A DNA stretch of 64,000 nucleotides, from positions 247,768-311,767 of the forward strand of contig NZ_JQKI01000002.1 in assembly GCF_000745965.1 (NCBI RefSeq), given 5' to 3'. The DNA is from Edaphobacter aggregans DSM 19364 (lineage in GTDB: Bacteria; Acidobacteriota; Terriglobia; Terriglobales; Acidobacteriaceae). This document shows positions 1-9,613 of this stretch, one piece after another (the stretch's first letter is position 1; each line of letters begins with the position of its first letter). The position numbers were made by a program, and so were the translations under genes. Under the pieces are notes generated by a model. That model was given only the letters and a program-made list of their open reading frames with translations. It made no database searches and was not told the DNA's origin.

Positions 1-1
1 T

Positions 2-1636
2 CTTGTAGGAGTCAGTTCACCCTCGGCCAAAGGCGGAACGCCCACGCCAGATTCGACGAGCACCGCCTACCAGCGTTTGACGGCCTTGAATGCCGAGTTG
101 AGCCGTGCAGAGGTGGCACGGATCGCCAAGGAAGCTGTCTACCACCTGACTGAAACCGGCGATCCTGATGTCGTGCTAGGTGTGGGCGAGACCAGCCTGG
201 CGACAGGCATGGGAGGAGACAGCCCCATTGCTGCTGGCAGCAAGGATATTCAGCTACTGCAGAAATTAAGGGAGCAAAAAGCTTCTTTGAAGGTCCAGCT
301 GGCTGCCGAGCAGGTCCGGTATGGAGCGAAGAACCCTGCGCTGCAGGAGATCCGTAATCAGATTGATTCGCTGGAGACTCAGGCCCACGAGGAACTCCAG
401 CGAATCAATAAAGAGGCAAAGAATGACCTAGAGTTGGCCAGGGCAAACGAAGATGCGATTCGCAAGAGTGTTAATGACCAGCAGCGCGAGGTTGCCGCGC
501 TAGGCAATAGCCTCGCAGCGCTTACGTTTCTTCAGCAGGAGGAAAATACAAGCCGTGGTCTCTACCAGGATCTTTATACACGCTTGGAAGAGGCTAATAT
601 TGCCGCGGGTGTGAAATCCTCCGATATTGTCATCGTCGATCCAGCCAGGACTCCCGGCCAATCCTCTTCGCCGGTGCCGAAGATGAACCTGATGGGTGGT
701 CTATTCATTGGATCGCTGATTGGACTGCTTGTCGCCGGCGTCGTCCATCTGAGGGACACGTCTCTCAATGTGCTTGAGGACTTCGATGGCGTCTGGGAGT
801 TCCCGCTGCTGGGGATTGTGAGGCGGTTTGATGGGGGAACTCGTGCGAAGCTCCGCAACGGCCTGTCGAGCGCGGATATCCAAAAGCCGCTGGTTCAATC
901 GAGCGAAAGCGCATGGCTGTTGACTGCACCAAAATCTGGGATCGCAGAGTCTTATCGCAATATCCGAACTTCGATTCTTTTGTCGAATATTGATCAAGCA
1001 CCGCAGGTCATTCTTGTTACGAGTCCGCTGAGCGGGGACGGGAAATCCACGACGGCTTATAATCTTGCGATTGCCTTTGGGGTCCAGAACAAGCGCGTTC
1101 TTCTACTTGACGCCGATATGCGGCGGCCAACAATCGGTCAGAAAACAAATTGCAATGGCAAAAAGGGCCTGAGCGATCTGCTGGCGAACGACTTGCCTCT
1201 TGATGAGGTAGTACAGCAGCATCCAAATCTTCCTAGCCTCTACGTACTCACGTCGGGAACTATCCCTCCTATGCCGGCGGAGTTGCTTGCGTCAGAGCGT
1301 TTTGGCCGGCTCATCGAGCTGCTGCGCGAACAGTTCGATTACATCCTGATTGATGCTCCGCCAGTACTGCTTGTTACGGACCCCCTTCTCTTAGCAATGT
1401 CAGTGGATGGCGTTGTCCTCGTCGTGCGTGCCGGAGTGACAACGAAACCTGTCATGAAACGGCTGAGGATTGCGTTGCAAAAGCCCAATGTGAAGGCTCT
1501 TGGTTACGTTCTCAATGGCATGCGAGATGACTCGGAAGGATATGGGTACGGGTACGGCTATGGAGATAACACGAAGCGCAGGTATTTTGAAGGTGGTTCA
1601 AGGGCGGGGGGTAGTAATGGCTACTATCCCGCATAA
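2..1636 (+). CDS. Polysaccharide chain-length determinant / tyrosine autokinase (Wzz-BYK), 5' partial
   Basis: Inner-membrane co-polymerase fused to a bacterial tyrosine kinase, which sets chain length and drives export of exopolysaccharide. The reading frame is open to the left window edge, so the true start lies outside; the TTG at 77 is only the first start-like codon inside. Visible parts are a long coiled-coil periplasmic region (about 230-630), a membrane segment at 683-751, then the cytoplasmic kinase with Walker A (SGDGKST, 1022-1060), Walker A' (DADMRRP) and Walker B (ILIDAPP, about 1343-1363). The C-terminus (about 1540-1633) is a Tyr/Gly-rich tail with eight tyrosines, the usual autophosphorylation cluster. 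It overlaps the start of the export gene at 1617, so translation of the two is probably coupled. Family assignment is firm; the missing N-terminus should carry the Wzz domain and first membrane segment. Confidence 0.93.
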   Translation, partial: LVGVSSPSAKGGTPTPDSTSTAYQRLTALNAELSRAEVARIAKEAVYHLTETGDPDVVLGVGETSLATGMGGDSPIAAGSKDIQLLQKLREQKASLKVQLAAEQVRYGAKNPALQEIRNQIDSLETQAHEELQRINKEAKNDLELARANEDAIRKSVNDQQREVAALGNSLAALTFLQQEENTSRGLYQDLYTRLEEANIAAGVKSSDIVIVDPARTPGQSSSPVPKMNLMGGLFIGSLIGLLVAGVVHLRDTSLNVLEDFDGVWEFPLLGIVRRFDGGTRAKLRNGLSSADIQKPLVQSSESAWLLTAPKSGIAESYRNIRTSILLSNIDQAPQVILVTSPLSGDGKSTTAYNLAIAFGVQNKRVLLLDADMRRPTIGQKTNCNGKKGLSDLLANDLPLDEVVQQHPNLPSLYVLTSGTIPPMPAELLASERFGRLIELLREQFDYILIDAPPVLLVTDPLLLAMSVDGVVLVVRAGVTTKPVMKRLRIALQKPNVKALGYVLNGMRDDSEGYGYGYGYGDNTKRRYFEGGSRAGGSNGYYPA

Positions 1637-2639
1637 ATCTATTGGCGGTCTCTTGATTGCGCAGGCGTTAGGCATGCTGGTCTTAGGCTCTCTGTGTAGC
1701 GCCCAGCAGGTCTCGCCCGCGATCAGCTCGAATCTCGAGCAGACAGCGGGAACCACCTCGACGCGCCGCTCCTTGAGCCCGAGCGCCGGCCCTGCGGCTC
1801 TACCGGACGATTTTGCCAAGCTGCGCCTCGATACAGGTTATCAGTTGGAATTGGACGTTTTTGGCGCACCGGAGATGAGTTGCTCACTGCGGGTGGACGA
1901 TGACGGCGACGTCAATGTTCCCTTGATTGGTACTGTTCACGTAGCTGGCGAGACATTGAGGGAGGCAGAGAGAGCAATCGCACACGAGCTGGTGGCCAAG
2001 GAGATGATCAACTCTCCAAATGTCCTTTTGAAGATCATTGCCTTTGCTGCGGGCACGATTACTATGTCCGGAGAAGTACAGAGTCCTGGAAAGCTCCAGC
2101 TACTCGCTCCTCGTACATTGTTGGCCGTGCTTGCCGATGCAGGTGGAGAGACGACGGCGGCGGGTGGCCATGTGGAGATTCACCGCAGCCTGCCGGGAGG
2201 GGGCGAGCAGGTAGTTCAGGTCGCCTACGCGCCTGGAAAGGACCCCAGGGAAGCTGAGAAAACGCTCGTCCTCCCCGGCGATACAGTCTATGTTCCGCGC
2301 GCGGGTGTCATCTATGTTCTGGGGGCGGTCAACAGGCCCGGCGGCTATCTCATGGTGAACGGTGGCACTCTCGACCTTCCGCAGGCTGTTGCGCTGGCGA
2401 TGGGTATCTCTCCGGTCGGGTCGTCGAAGTCTGTGGTGGTTGTGAGGAAGCAGGATGGTCGGATCGGTGAATATCGTTTACGGCTTGATGAGATGCAGCG
2501 CGGAAAGGGCGAGACTTTCGCTCTTATAGATGGAGACATGGTCTATGTTCCCTCCAGCAAAGTTAAGTCGGCACTTATTAACTCGTCGTCGGTTCTGAGT
2601 GCAGCGGCCTCGGCGGCCATAGTTTCCACAGTGCATTAA
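1617..2639 (+). CDS. Polysaccharide export outer-membrane protein (Wza/OPX-like, SLBB)
   Basis: Periplasmic/outer-membrane export channel component working with the upstream kinase. The frame stays open back to 1500, but the start at 1617 is preferred: a purine-rich GGGCGGGGGG stretch precedes it and the protein then begins with a signal peptide ending near LCSAQQ (about residue 30). A poly-export domain follows (GYQLELDVFGAPE, about residues 78-160), then SLBB-type repeats (TMSGEVQSPGKL, then VLGAVNRPGGYL). The 340-residue length and a hydrophobic C-terminal SAAASAAIV stretch suit the family. No lipobox cysteine is evident, so anchoring may differ from E. coli Wza. It overlaps the kinase gene by 20 bp. 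The family call is confident; the exact start is moderately so. Confidence 0.9.
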   Translation: MATIPHKSIGGLLIAQALGMLVLGSLCSAQQVSPAISSNLEQTAGTTSTRRSLSPSAGPAALPDDFAKLRLDTGYQLELDVFGAPEMSCSLRVDDDGDVNVPLIGTVHVAGETLREAERAIAHELVAKEMINSPNVLLKIIAFAAGTITMSGEVQSPGKLQLLAPRTLLAVLADAGGETTAAGGHVEIHRSLPGGGEQVVQVAYAPGKDPREAEKTLVLPGDTVYVPRAGVIYVLGAVNRPGGYLMVNGGTLDLPQAVALAMGISPVGSSKSVVVVRKQDGRIGEYRLRLDEMQRGKGETFALIDGDMVYVPSSKVKSALINSSSVLSAAASAAIVSTVH

Positions 2640-2651
2640 GCTTGAGGACCA

Positions 2652-3815
2652 ATGAAACGGGTCTTGCATATCATGGGAAGTCTGGAACGTTCTGGCATGG
2701 AGATGATGCTCATGAGCAGCGCTGAGCAGTGGCGCTGTGCGGGTTACTCCTGCGATCTTCTGGCGACAAAACACGACGTAGGTCCGCTCGCTGAAGAGAT
2801 GCGAAGAGTGGGATATGGGATTTGGCACATCCCATTTCGATCCGGTAGACGTTATCTACCGAGCCGCAGGCTGATTCCAGAGTTCTTTAGGCTTTGCAAG
2901 CAGAACCGGTATGACATTGTCCATATCCATACAGAGGCAGCCACTCCGATATTCGTTATATTGGCAAAGCTAGCAGGAGTGAGCAACATTGTTCTCTCGG
3001 TGCACAGCACATTTCTTTTCGATGGACTACTCCGAACTCGAAAGAAGCTGGAGCGGATGCTCATCCGAGCACTCGGTGGCCGCTATGGGATGGTGAGTGA
3101 CGCTGTCATGGAATGCGAACGGGAGCGATTTCACAATCCTGGAGTCAGAGTATGGAACTGGCTAGACACAGAGTATTTCAGACCACCGAGTGCCGAGGAG
3201 CGGCAGCTGGCACGGCAAAGTCTGGGATGCACTGATGGCCAATTCGTTCTCGTCTCCGTTGGCAACTGCAGCCGCATCAAGAATCATTCAGCGTTGCTTC
3301 GAGCTCTCCCACAGCTTAAACAAGTCCCTTTCCTCTATCTCCATGTTGGGAAAGAAGAGCCAGCGAGGCCAGAGTTGGCATTGGCAGCCCAGCTCGGGCT
3401 TGAGAACGAGGTTCGCTTTATGGGGTCGCAACCCGACCCACGTCTGTTCTTTTGGGCTGCTGATGTGTTTGTCATGCCATCCCTCTATGAAGGGTTAGGA
3501 AATTCCGCTTTAGAAGCGATTGCCTCCGGCTGTCCAGCGGTTCTGTCAGACCGGAGCGGTCTGAAGGAGATTGCGAACGAAACGAAGTGGGCAATCTCAG
3601 TGGCACTGGACGAAGATTCGATCGCTGCTGGATTATTGCGGGTGGCTGGACTTCCCGCAAATACACGGCGGTCTCGTGCGTTGGAAGACAGTACACGTAT
3701 CCGAGCGCGATTTTCCATGCAACGGGGTGTTCAGGTGATGATCGAAAATCTGTACATAGCGCCTACTGACGCTGCCATTCCGTCACTTCAAACCGCCAAT
3801 CCGGAGCTTTCATGA
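2652..3815 (+). CDS. Glycosyltransferase, GT4 family
   Basis: Cytoplasmic GT-B retaining glycosyltransferase that adds one sugar to the lipid-linked repeat unit. The N-terminal Rossmann domain begins RVLHIMGSLERSGME, a form typical of GT4. The C-terminal donor domain shows a basic NCSRIKNHSALLRAL segment and the E-x7-E type motif in PSLYEGLGNSALEAI (about residues 277-291). It has 387 residues, normal for the family. It starts 12 bp after the export protein and its TGA overlaps the next ATG (ATGA), so it is part of one operon. Donor and acceptor cannot be told from sequence. Confidence 0.9.
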   Translation: MKRVLHIMGSLERSGMEMMLMSSAEQWRCAGYSCDLLATKHDVGPLAEEMRRVGYGIWHIPFRSGRRYLPSRRLIPEFFRLCKQNRYDIVHIHTEAATPIFVILAKLAGVSNIVLSVHSTFLFDGLLRTRKKLERMLIRALGGRYGMVSDAVMECERERFHNPGVRVWNWLDTEYFRPPSAEERQLARQSLGCTDGQFVLVSVGNCSRIKNHSALLRALPQLKQVPFLYLHVGKEEPARPELALAAQLGLENEVRFMGSQPDPRLFFWAADVFVMPSLYEGLGNSALEAIASGCPAVLSDRSGLKEIANETKWAISVALDEDSIAAGLLRVAGLPANTRRSRALEDSTRIRARFSMQRGVQVMIENLYIAPTDAAIPSLQTANPELS

Positions 3816-4981
3816 AGATCGCGATGTGTGCGCCGGCAGACCTTCACGCTCTTGCTCGTTTCTGTGGGCAGGATGTCGAAGGAGTGCCTCCCGGTCTTGG
3901 TAGCACTGCCACGACGCCGCTGATAGAAGAGTTACTGCGCCGAGGTCATGAGGTCACGTTGTTTACTTTGAGCAATGAACTTGCGAAGGAAACCAGGCAT
4001 GAGTGGGGTGGGCTGAGGGTCTTTACAGGGCCTAGCAGGCATTATGGAGCTGCGCGCAATCTCTATTGGCCCGAGGTTGCTTATCTTCGTCGAGTCATCG
4101 CAAAGGAGCGTCCGGCATTCGTACACGCGCACTGGACATATGAGTTTGCGCTCGGAGCACTGACGTTAGGTATTCCATTATTGACTACGATCCATGATCT
4201 TCCATGGAACGTCCTGCGCCAATTTCGTGATCGTTGCCGCACAGTCCGGTTGCTTATTGCCTATTTAGTTGCTCTGCGCTGCCATCGTTACACCGCGGTA
4301 TCAGAGGACGCGGCCAATCATTTCCGGCGATATTTCAAGCCCGGGGGAGATATCGAGATCATTCCCAACTTCCTCAAAGACAGCATCTTTGAAGTTGGTC
4401 ACGGCATGGCAAATTCCGATCGGCCCTTTACGTTTGGGACCATTCTCTCAAATTGGTCGATCGGGAAGAATGGACATGCTGCTCTCAAAGCATTCCATGC
4501 CGTCTCCCGAGTTGCACCGGAATCACGATTGATCATGATGGGAACCGACTATGAGCAAGGTGGGCCAGCCCATCGCTGGGCTCGCCAGCACGGGTTGGAT
4601 GCGCGCGTGACGTTTGCCGGCATGTTGCCTCACGAGCAGATGCTCCGGCGCGTGCGTGACGATGTCGATGTAATTGTGCACCCGTCGCTGTATGAGGCGT
4701 TCTCGATGGCTGTGCTGGAGAGCATGGCTCTGGCAAAGCCTATAGTGGCCGGTTACTCGACACCCGGAATGCGACAAGCCCTTCTCGAAGGAGACGCCGG
4801 TGTTCTGGTCGATGTACGAGACAGCGGAGCCATCGCGCGAGCCATGATTAGTCTGATGACGGACTCCTCTTTAAATCAGCGCGTGGCGCGGAATGCTTAT
4901 CAGCACGTTTCCTCCGCTTATCGCAAAGATTCCATAGTCCCACGATATGAAGAGATCTACGGAAGGATGGCTTATCGATGA
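3812..4981 (+). CDS. Glycosyltransferase, GT4 family
   Basis: Second GT4-type GT-B enzyme of 389 residues. The N-terminal domain carries a Gly-rich GVPPGLGSTA loop. The C-terminal domain has NWSIGKNGHAAL and the donor-binding PSLYEAFSMAVLESMA motif, with both glutamates of the EX7E pair. It overlaps the upstream transferase by 4 bp, indicating coupled translation. The sugar specificity is unknown. It is followed by an 80-bp gap with no clear terminator before the next gene. Confidence 0.9.
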   Translation: MKIAMCAPADLHALARFCGQDVEGVPPGLGSTATTPLIEELLRRGHEVTLFTLSNELAKETRHEWGGLRVFTGPSRHYGAARNLYWPEVAYLRRVIAKERPAFVHAHWTYEFALGALTLGIPLLTTIHDLPWNVLRQFRDRCRTVRLLIAYLVALRCHRYTAVSEDAANHFRRYFKPGGDIEIIPNFLKDSIFEVGHGMANSDRPFTFGTILSNWSIGKNGHAALKAFHAVSRVAPESRLIMMGTDYEQGGPAHRWARQHGLDARVTFAGMLPHEQMLRRVRDDVDVIVHPSLYEAFSMAVLESMALAKPIVAGYSTPGMRQALLEGDAGVLVDVRDSGAIARAMISLMTDSSLNQRVARNAYQHVSSAYRKDSIVPRYEEIYGRMAYR

Positions 4982-5061
4982 AGCAAATGTTCCATCTGAA
5001 CAATTACTTCCAAGAGAACCAACTTGGTGAATGTGGACGACTAGATGCATCTTGAGAGAAT

Positions 5062-5916
5062 ATGAATTCTGGACAAAAAATTCGACTCGCGGTTTTGATG
5101 ACCTGCTTCAATCGAAGGAGCATGACTCTCGAAACGTTGGATTCCCTGTTCGGTCAGAAACACATTGAGAATTTGGACGTGACTGTCTATCTGGTTGATG
5201 ACAACAGTTCCGATGGAACTGGCCCGGCAGTTGTGCAGCGCTTTCCGCAGGTTACCCTCTTACAGGGTAATGGCTCCTTGTTCTGGAACGGGGGTATGCG
5301 CAAAGCTTTTGCTACGGCACTGGCCACGGGCTTTGACGGATACATCTGGCTCAATGATGACACGCGACTCGAAGACGATGCCCTCCATCGCCTTGTAGCA
5401 TGCGCCATGAATATTGGAGATCCACCGGGATCCACAATCGTGGTCGGAAGCATTCGTGACCCCTACACTGGTGAGTGGAGTTATGGAGGAGTCCAAAAAA
5501 AGAAATCTGGGTTGCGGTTGGATTTTGTGCACCAGTTACCAGATGGAAGCCGAGCAGTCCGATGCGACACCATGAACGGCAACTTCACGATTATCCCGGC
5601 TGCCGTGGCGTCCCGGTTAGGGAATCTCGACGATGCATTTCAGCATCAACTGGGAGATTTTGACTACGGCCTCCGCGCCACGAAAGCGGGTATTTCAATC
5701 TTCATAGCGCCCGGATATTTCGGATATTGCCGCGATAATCCACCATCCGGAACCTGGAGGGATTCCACATTATCACTAAAACAGCGGTGGAGACACCTCA
5801 TGTCGCCGAAAGGTGCTCCGCCAAAAGAGTGGTTCCTCTATACCCGCAGACACTTTGGATGGCGTTGGCCACTTTATTCAATATCGCCATATTTAAAATC
5901 TGTCGCCGGCCTATGA
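5062..5916 (+). CDS. Glycosyltransferase, GT2 family
   Basis: GT-A inverting transferase of 284 residues. It opens with VLMTCFNRRSMTLETLDSL, then VDDNSSDGTG (nucleotide-sugar binding), then a WLNDDT segment giving the DxD-like metal site (about residues 94-100), and MNGNFTIIP followed by the acceptor-side helix QLGDFDYGLRA (ED-like catalytic region). This layout resembles rhamnosyl-type GT2 enzymes of O-antigen loci. No C-terminal membrane segments are seen, so it is probably soluble or peripheral. Its stop overlaps the ATG of a 39-codon ORF. Confidence 0.9.
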   Translation: MNSGQKIRLAVLMTCFNRRSMTLETLDSLFGQKHIENLDVTVYLVDDNSSDGTGPAVVQRFPQVTLLQGNGSLFWNGGMRKAFATALATGFDGYIWLNDDTRLEDDALHRLVACAMNIGDPPGSTIVVGSIRDPYTGEWSYGGVQKKKSGLRLDFVHQLPDGSRAVRCDTMNGNFTIIPAAVASRLGNLDDAFQHQLGDFDYGLRATKAGISIFIAPGYFGYCRDNPPSGTWRDSTLSLKQRWRHLMSPKGAPPKEWFLYTRRHFGWRWPLYSISPYLKSVAGL

Positions 5917-6032
5917 CTCACATGAGGAGGTGTTCAAGATACTTTCAGGCCTGGCAAGTAGTTGCGGGATGCGAGGCCTATCTCATAACCCGAAGCTATC
6001 GAAAAATAGCAAAGGTAATGGACCGATGGTAA
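5913..6032 (+). CDS. Small ORF, unknown (39 residues)
   Basis: A short frame whose ATG overlaps the TGA of the GT2 gene in the classical ATGA arrangement and which ends 16 bp before the Wzy-like gene. The product is basic and aromatic, with two cysteines, and has no recognisable motif. It may be a genuine coupled small protein, or a shifted remnant of a longer GT2 C-terminus, since the same frame remains open back into the GT2 gene. Coding status is uncertain. Confidence 0.3.
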   Translation: MTHMRRCSRYFQAWQVVAGCEAYLITRSYRKIAKVMDRW

Positions 6033-6048
6033 AGAAGGAAAACATTCA

Positions 6049-7359
6049 GTGTTGTTGACAGCCCTGATTCTTCTCATAGTCATTTCAGTTTTCGCCACGT
6101 TGGCATTTTATGCCTCGCGTAACGTGCTAGTAGGCTGGTATTGTCTACTGGCAACATACGCCTTGGGGGTTGCATTTGGCTCGCAACAAACCGTGGTCGG
6201 AAGCCTACATTTAGACCCTTCCGATGCAGTCAGCCTGATTCTGCTTGCCGCCGGCCTAATACGTTTCTCCAGAGTCATGAACAAGCCCGGATTCTTCAGG
6301 GTTGTCGGTCTATGTTTTATTTTGGTTTTCGCCTTCAGCCTAATCAGGGGGATGTTGCTCTTTGGGGTCGTCGCTGCCAGCAATGAGGGAAGGAGTTACA
6401 TAGGCGAGCTGCTTTCGCTACTCTACTTTGCGACTATACCAACAGACGAAGGCACTATTAAAAAATTCGTTAAAGCATACCTGATATTCGGATGTGTTCT
6501 CGTCGGTATTGCCATTCTCCACTATCTCGGGCTAAATGTTGGCTCATCCTACGAAGCGTTAGTTGACTCTGTGGGAGACATTGACAAAAATCGTGCGGTA
6601 CCTGCTGCCGCGGCAATGGCCATAGCTCTTTGCTTTATCTTTAGTGTAGGTTGGATCACTCATCAGCGAAGCCCGCGCTTCTTCGCATACCTTCCGGTGG
6701 TCTTCGGCGGAATGGTAGTTCTGCTGCAACATCGTACGATTTGGGTCGCACTTCTTATTTGTGCCTTATCTACGCCTTTTGTTGATCGAGCAATGGCAGG
6801 GCGGTTGATTCCTATAGGGATCTTAGCCGGAATCCTAGCTTTTTTCATGGCCATATGGGTCTATGGAACAAACTCGAGCGCAACCGAGCAGTTTGAAGAC
6901 AGCAGTACAAATCTGGGTACGTGGGGATACCGTGTCGACACGTGGGACGGTGTTCTGTTTGACGATGATGCGACAATTCTTTCAATTCTTGCGGGGAAAC
7001 CGGTTGGGACGCCTACCCTTCACTTCGACGCCTACCTAGGCAGCTATGTAGAAATGCCGGCCCACAGCGAATACATTTTTCTATACCAACGGGTTGGTGT
7101 TTTTGGGCTAACACTATTTCTAATCTTTCTTTTGAGACCCGTTTCCCTCCTCTGCACGCAGCGTTTCCGGCACTCGAGTTTGCTATTCCCATCTTCTTCT
7201 AGCTGGTGTCTAGCGTCTATCGCGATCTTTGTCTACGGTGTGACCTACAACTTCAATGCAAACGCCATTCCATTTATTGGTGTTGCAACGGCGCTGTTGC
7301 TTTCGCCAGAGCATAGCTCGAACAATGTCGCTGTAATAAGAAGCGAACAATCCCCTTGA
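6049..7359 (+). CDS. O-antigen ligase/polymerase-like membrane protein (Wzy-like)
   Basis: Polytopic inner-membrane protein of 436 residues with about ten to twelve hydrophobic segments and a large soluble loop between the later helices (about residues 280-340), the normal architecture of Wzy polymerases and WaaL ligases. The loop is preceded by VVLLQHRTIWVALL, an arginine-containing helix similar to the family's functional HRT region, and includes a conserved-looking HSEYIFLYQRVGVFG segment. GTG start preceded by AGAAGGAA. With a flippase downstream, a Wzx/Wzy-dependent route is the best reading. A ligase role is the alternative. Confidence 0.8.
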   Translation: MLLTALILLIVISVFATLAFYASRNVLVGWYCLLATYALGVAFGSQQTVVGSLHLDPSDAVSLILLAAGLIRFSRVMNKPGFFRVVGLCFILVFAFSLIRGMLLFGVVAASNEGRSYIGELLSLLYFATIPTDEGTIKKFVKAYLIFGCVLVGIAILHYLGLNVGSSYEALVDSVGDIDKNRAVPAAAAMAIALCFIFSVGWITHQRSPRFFAYLPVVFGGMVVLLQHRTIWVALLICALSTPFVDRAMAGRLIPIGILAGILAFFMAIWVYGTNSSATEQFEDSSTNLGTWGYRVDTWDGVLFDDDATILSILAGKPVGTPTLHFDAYLGSYVEMPAHSEYIFLYQRVGVFGLTLFLIFLLRPVSLLCTQRFRHSSLLFPSSSSWCLASIAIFVYGVTYNFNANAIPFIGVATALLLSPEHSSNNVAVIRSEQSP

Positions 7360-7452
7360 TCAAAGATAGATACTTAGAAGGTTAATTTGGCCTTTGATAG
7401 CCTTGGGCGCGCGATTGAGAAAACGAGACACATTGAGAATGGAGAGCCGGGT

Positions 7453-8409
7453 ATGAAAGGCATTAAACTCATCTCGGTATATCTAGGTCATTTACCTGCC
7501 TGGTTGCCAATATGGCTGAATTCATGCGCGCTAAACAGTGATGTTGATTTTTGTCTGATCACTGACCGCCCACAGGAGGTGCCTTACATACCGACCAATG
7601 TACAGGTAGTTGCAATGAACCTTCTCGAAATCAGAGAGCGATTTTCACACGCGGCGGGCTTTCCCGTTGAGCTGCCAAAGCCATACAAGATTTGTGATTT
7701 CAAGCCTCTATTTGGCAATGCTTTTAAGGATATTATTCTCGACGCCGATTTCTGGGGTCATATTGATATGGATATGTTCTTCGGGCGCCTCAGGCATTTT
7801 CTTACAGACGATCGTCTTGAAAATTACGTCAGACTCTATGCTGCTGGTCACTTAAGTTTATTTCGCAATGATGAGTGTGGAAACTATCTGTATCTGTTGC
7901 CAAACCAAAGACTAGATTGGCGCACTGTCTTCACGACTCCCTATTCGTGTCATTTTGATGAAAGACATGGTATCTATCAGACTGTACTTGAAAGTGGTCT
8001 GCCCTTTTTTGAAGACTTTTCTTCAGTCGCTGACATTCTTCCATCGTCGTCGCGTATCAGGTTAACGAATGTAGGTCAAAATGCGAAACATCAGGCATTT
8101 ATATTTGACAACGGAAGAGTTCTGCAAATCTTCATTCGGGACGGTAAGGTACGCGAGCGAGAGTTCATCTATCTACACTTTCAAAAGCGTTCGCTTCCTG
8201 CACTTCCGGCACACGATTGGAAGGATATCCGTCAATGGGTATTCACGGCTCACGGTGTATATCCGGAGCTTGCGCCATCGTGGAATAAAAAAAGCATAGC
8301 TGCTGCGAATAGGCCCAATTTATATCACATTTACAACTTTTACAAACGGAAGCTTAGAAGTGATGTCAAGCATTGGAATCATCCGCGCTATTCCGAGTCG
8401 CAAGCGTGA
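7453..8409 (+). CDS. DUF6625-type putative glycosyltransferase
   Basis: Predicted soluble protein of 318 residues. The ATG at 7453 has GGAGAGCCGGGT just upstream and starts directly at the first beta strand (IKLISVYLGHLP), so it is preferred over the TTG at 7387. The core signature is KPYKICDFKPLFG followed by DFWGHIDMDMFFGRL, which matches the DUF6625 pattern and contains a DMD acidic triad comparable to the DxD of GT-A enzymes. A C-terminal YLHFQKR motif is also typical. It is embedded among glycosyltransferases, so a role in transfer to the EPS unit is inferred. Codon use is noticeably more AT-rich than in the flanking core genes. Confidence 0.7.
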   Translation: MKGIKLISVYLGHLPAWLPIWLNSCALNSDVDFCLITDRPQEVPYIPTNVQVVAMNLLEIRERFSHAAGFPVELPKPYKICDFKPLFGNAFKDIILDADFWGHIDMDMFFGRLRHFLTDDRLENYVRLYAAGHLSLFRNDECGNYLYLLPNQRLDWRTVFTTPYSCHFDERHGIYQTVLESGLPFFEDFSSVADILPSSSRIRLTNVGQNAKHQAFIFDNGRVLQIFIRDGKVREREFIYLHFQKRSLPALPAHDWKDIRQWVFTAHGVYPELAPSWNKKSIAAANRPNLYHIYNFYKRKLRSDVKHWNHPRYSESQA

Positions 8410-8443
8410 TCTATAAATCAATGAATGACGACAGAAGAAGGAA

Positions 8444-9613
8444 ATGGTTAAATTTCGCGATGTTTGTCCCGACCACAAGATGGAAGGAATACAAGCGGTG
8501 ATTAGAACGCCGACAGACAGGTCGGGTAATCCTGTTCCTAGAGTTTTGTATCTCCCAAACGAGGGCGATTTTCAGGGGGATACCAGCCAGATAGGAGGCC
8601 GGGCTGCATTCCATGAGATGGAGCAGGATGGAACGATTAAAGAACTCAGAGTTTATAGTTTTCTGGTTGACTTTAGAGTGGATCGAAACAAAGCTCGTTC
8701 ACACCAAAACCTGGTCGATACAGTTCGTGCGGTTCAACCTGACATTATCTTCTGGCAACATCCTCAAGATTTCCCGATCGATATGGATCTGCTCAGAGCA
8801 ATCCGGGTATGCGGCAGCTCGCCACTCATTGCTTACCATGAGGCGGATCCTTTCGACCGTTTTTACAAACCCTTGAACAACGCAGCAAAGACACTCTATT
8901 TCGATTCTGATGTTTTCTTTACGGTTGCCCTCGGCATGGGCCGCCGTATGTTCAATGAGATAAGGTCCCACCCTCACTTTTACTATTCTTCACACTGCTT
9001 CGACCGAGAGCGGTTTGGCTCATCGCCGCCAGACCCCTCCCTGGTGGGCAGTAAATACGACGCAGTCATGTTCGGCAACATTGGCACTCGATTTCGTGTG
9101 ATTAAGCAACCAGACTCAATGCAGCGCGTTCGACTTGCTCGCGGTCTGGCTAAGCTCTTGGGTAACCGTTTCGCTGCGTTTGGGAGAGGTTGGCCGTCGG
9201 GAACCAATTGCCATGGCCCATTTCCGTATGGGAAGCAGATGGAGATGATTCAAGTATCTAGAATGTCGACAATTTGGGAACTTTATCCCGATCACACTTA
9301 TTATTTCTCCGATCGATTGCCTATTGCTCTAGCTGCGGGCGTTCCTTTCATAACGAATGGCCGCAACGGTTATGACTCTCTCTTTGCCAACACACCTGGC
9401 GTTTTCTGTGTAGATTCCATAGAGGGTGCTTTGGATGCAGCACTCTATCTAAAGAGTCTACCTATCGACGAGATCGTCGCAATTGGTTCTGCAGCTCGCG
9501 CCTGGGCATTTGAAAATCTTGAAGTAAGAAAAGTCTTTCGCCGCGCATTTGATATTTGCCGCAGAGAGTGGCAGAACAAGCAGCGCGGCATCGGGGTCTT
9601 TGCAAAGCAATGA
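8444..9613 (+). CDS. CgeB-like glycosyltransferase
   Basis: Protein of 389 residues resembling the CgeB/spore-maturation group of GT-B transferases. Visible elements are a first Rossmann half with RVLYLPNEGDFQ, a central FGNIGTRFRV region, and a C-terminal donor half with YYFSDRLPIALAAGVPFIT, in which the S-x-R-x-x-x-x-L-A-x-G pattern is characteristic, followed by GYDSLF. RBS AGAAGGAA lies upstream of the ATG. Its TGA overlaps the flippase ATG. Function in EPS assembly is inferred from the neighbourhood; the donor sugar is unknown. Confidence 0.75.
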   Translation: MVKFRDVCPDHKMEGIQAVIRTPTDRSGNPVPRVLYLPNEGDFQGDTSQIGGRAAFHEMEQDGTIKELRVYSFLVDFRVDRNKARSHQNLVDTVRAVQPDIIFWQHPQDFPIDMDLLRAIRVCGSSPLIAYHEADPFDRFYKPLNNAAKTLYFDSDVFFTVALGMGRRMFNEIRSHPHFYYSSHCFDRERFGSSPPDPSLVGSKYDAVMFGNIGTRFRVIKQPDSMQRVRLARGLAKLLGNRFAAFGRGWPSGTNCHGPFPYGKQMEMIQVSRMSTIWELYPDHTYYFSDRLPIALAAGVPFITNGRNGYDSLFANTPGVFCVDSIEGALDAALYLKSLPIDEIVAIGSAARAWAFENLEVRKVFRRAFDICRREWQNKQRGIGVFAKQ

